Under the pieces are notes generated by a model. It saw only the letters and a program-made list of their open reading frames with translations, ran no database searches and was not told the DNA's origin. A program made the position numbers and the translations under genes. From Candidatus Pacearchaeota archaeon UBA284 (GTDB taxonomy: Archaea; Nanobdellota; Nanobdellia; Pacearchaeales; UBA284), in assembly GCA_002499185.1 (NCBI GenBank), contig DAKN01000008.1:1-14612 (forward strand): a stretch of DNA of 14,612 bases. Reading direction: 5' to 3'. Of this stretch, positions 14,508-14,612 are shown one piece after another. Position 1 is the first letter of the stretch; each line of letters starts with the position of its first letter.

Positions 14508-14612
14508 ACGCCGTGAGCCGTGTGCCATGAGCCGGGGCAAGACAAATACAAGAACAAAACAGTTAATAGTTGATGGTTTATAGTTGATAGTTAATAGTTC
14601 AAGAGGCGAGGG
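14508..14612 (+). repeat. Mosaic heptad repeat tract downstream of abiE
   Basis: Units ACGCCGT GAGCCGT, GTGCCAT GAGCCGG run into the second 53-bp repeat, then TTGATAG TTAATAG and TTCAAGA continue towards the window edge. The tract is preceded by the 20-bp sequence at 14493-14512, which also occurs at 12596-12615. The order of modules is swapped relative to 12512-12666: here the GC-rich heptads and 20-mer come before the 53-mer. There is one 1-nt phase slip near 14536. The tract probably continues beyond the window. The remaining 56 nt after the abiEii stop (14437-14492) show nothing recognisable, including no clear terminator. Confidence 0.75.
14537..14589 (+). repeat. 53-bp perfect direct repeat, copy 2 (right of abiE)
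   Basis: Identical to 12535-12587. It contains the AT-rich heptads TTAATAG TTGATGG TTTATAG and lies about 100 nt past the abiEii stop. With copy 1 it brackets the toxin-antitoxin pair. Confidence 0.9.

Overview
The window is an A+T-rich bacterial accessory region with every convincing gene on the + strand. Starts are ATG or TTG, several genes have purine-rich Shine-Dalgarno sequences (GGAGG, AGAGGTGA, AAGG), and a periplasmic-sensor histidine kinase is present. This fits a Gram-negative-type bacterium. The gaps carry short interspersed repeats and 7-bp-period spacers of a kind I associate with genomes of uncultured lineages such as Omnitrophota or Elusimicrobiota. That taxonomic hint is weak, because no taxonomic marker gene is present.

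Layout. (1) 1-217: an interspersed repeat and a candidate promoter. (2) 218-8406: one tightly packed operon. It holds a 23-codon leader ORF, a type III-like DNA adenine methyltransferase (Mod), a protein with a HEPN RNase motif, a type III-like restriction helicase-nuclease (Res), a 101-aa protein resembling the tail of type ISP restriction-modification enzymes, an unrecognised 302-aa protein, and a zinc-ribbon protein with a C-terminal nucleoside-deoxyribosyltransferase/TIR-like domain. Every junction is a 2-nt gap, a 4-nt ATGA overlap or a 14-nt overlap, so the set looks translationally coupled. (3) 8468-10007: a two-gene Kiwa anti-phage module (four-helix membrane protein KwaA and DUF4868 protein KwaB), 61 nt downstream with its own ribosome binding site. 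(4) 10008-10389: a repeat, a candidate promoter and a possible 47-codon ORF. (5) 10390-12411: an orphan histidine kinase with an extracytoplasmic solute-binding sensor domain. (6) 12412-12859: repeats only. (7) 12923-14436: an AbiEi/AbiEii type IV toxin-antitoxin pair with a consensus-like promoter buried in a long imperfect palindrome. (8) 14437-14612: repeats.

Working together: this is a defence island. Modification by Mod would protect host DNA while Res cleaves invaders. The HEPN and deoxyribosyltransferase-like proteins have the look of toxic RNA- or nucleotide-destroying effectors, placed where Mod or Res could control them. This would make the operon a composite restriction and abortive-infection system, which is my main candidate for something undescribed. 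Kiwa adds a membrane-linked layer and AbiE a dormancy or abortive layer. The histidine kinase has no obvious defence role. The AbiE module is bracketed by perfect 53-bp direct repeats, the kinase by imperfect direct repeats of about 36 bp, and the region 1-12798 by 46-bp inverted repeats, so the island may have been assembled or reshuffled by recombination. I found no transposase, integrase, tRNA, rRNA, CRISPR array or convincing intrinsic terminator.
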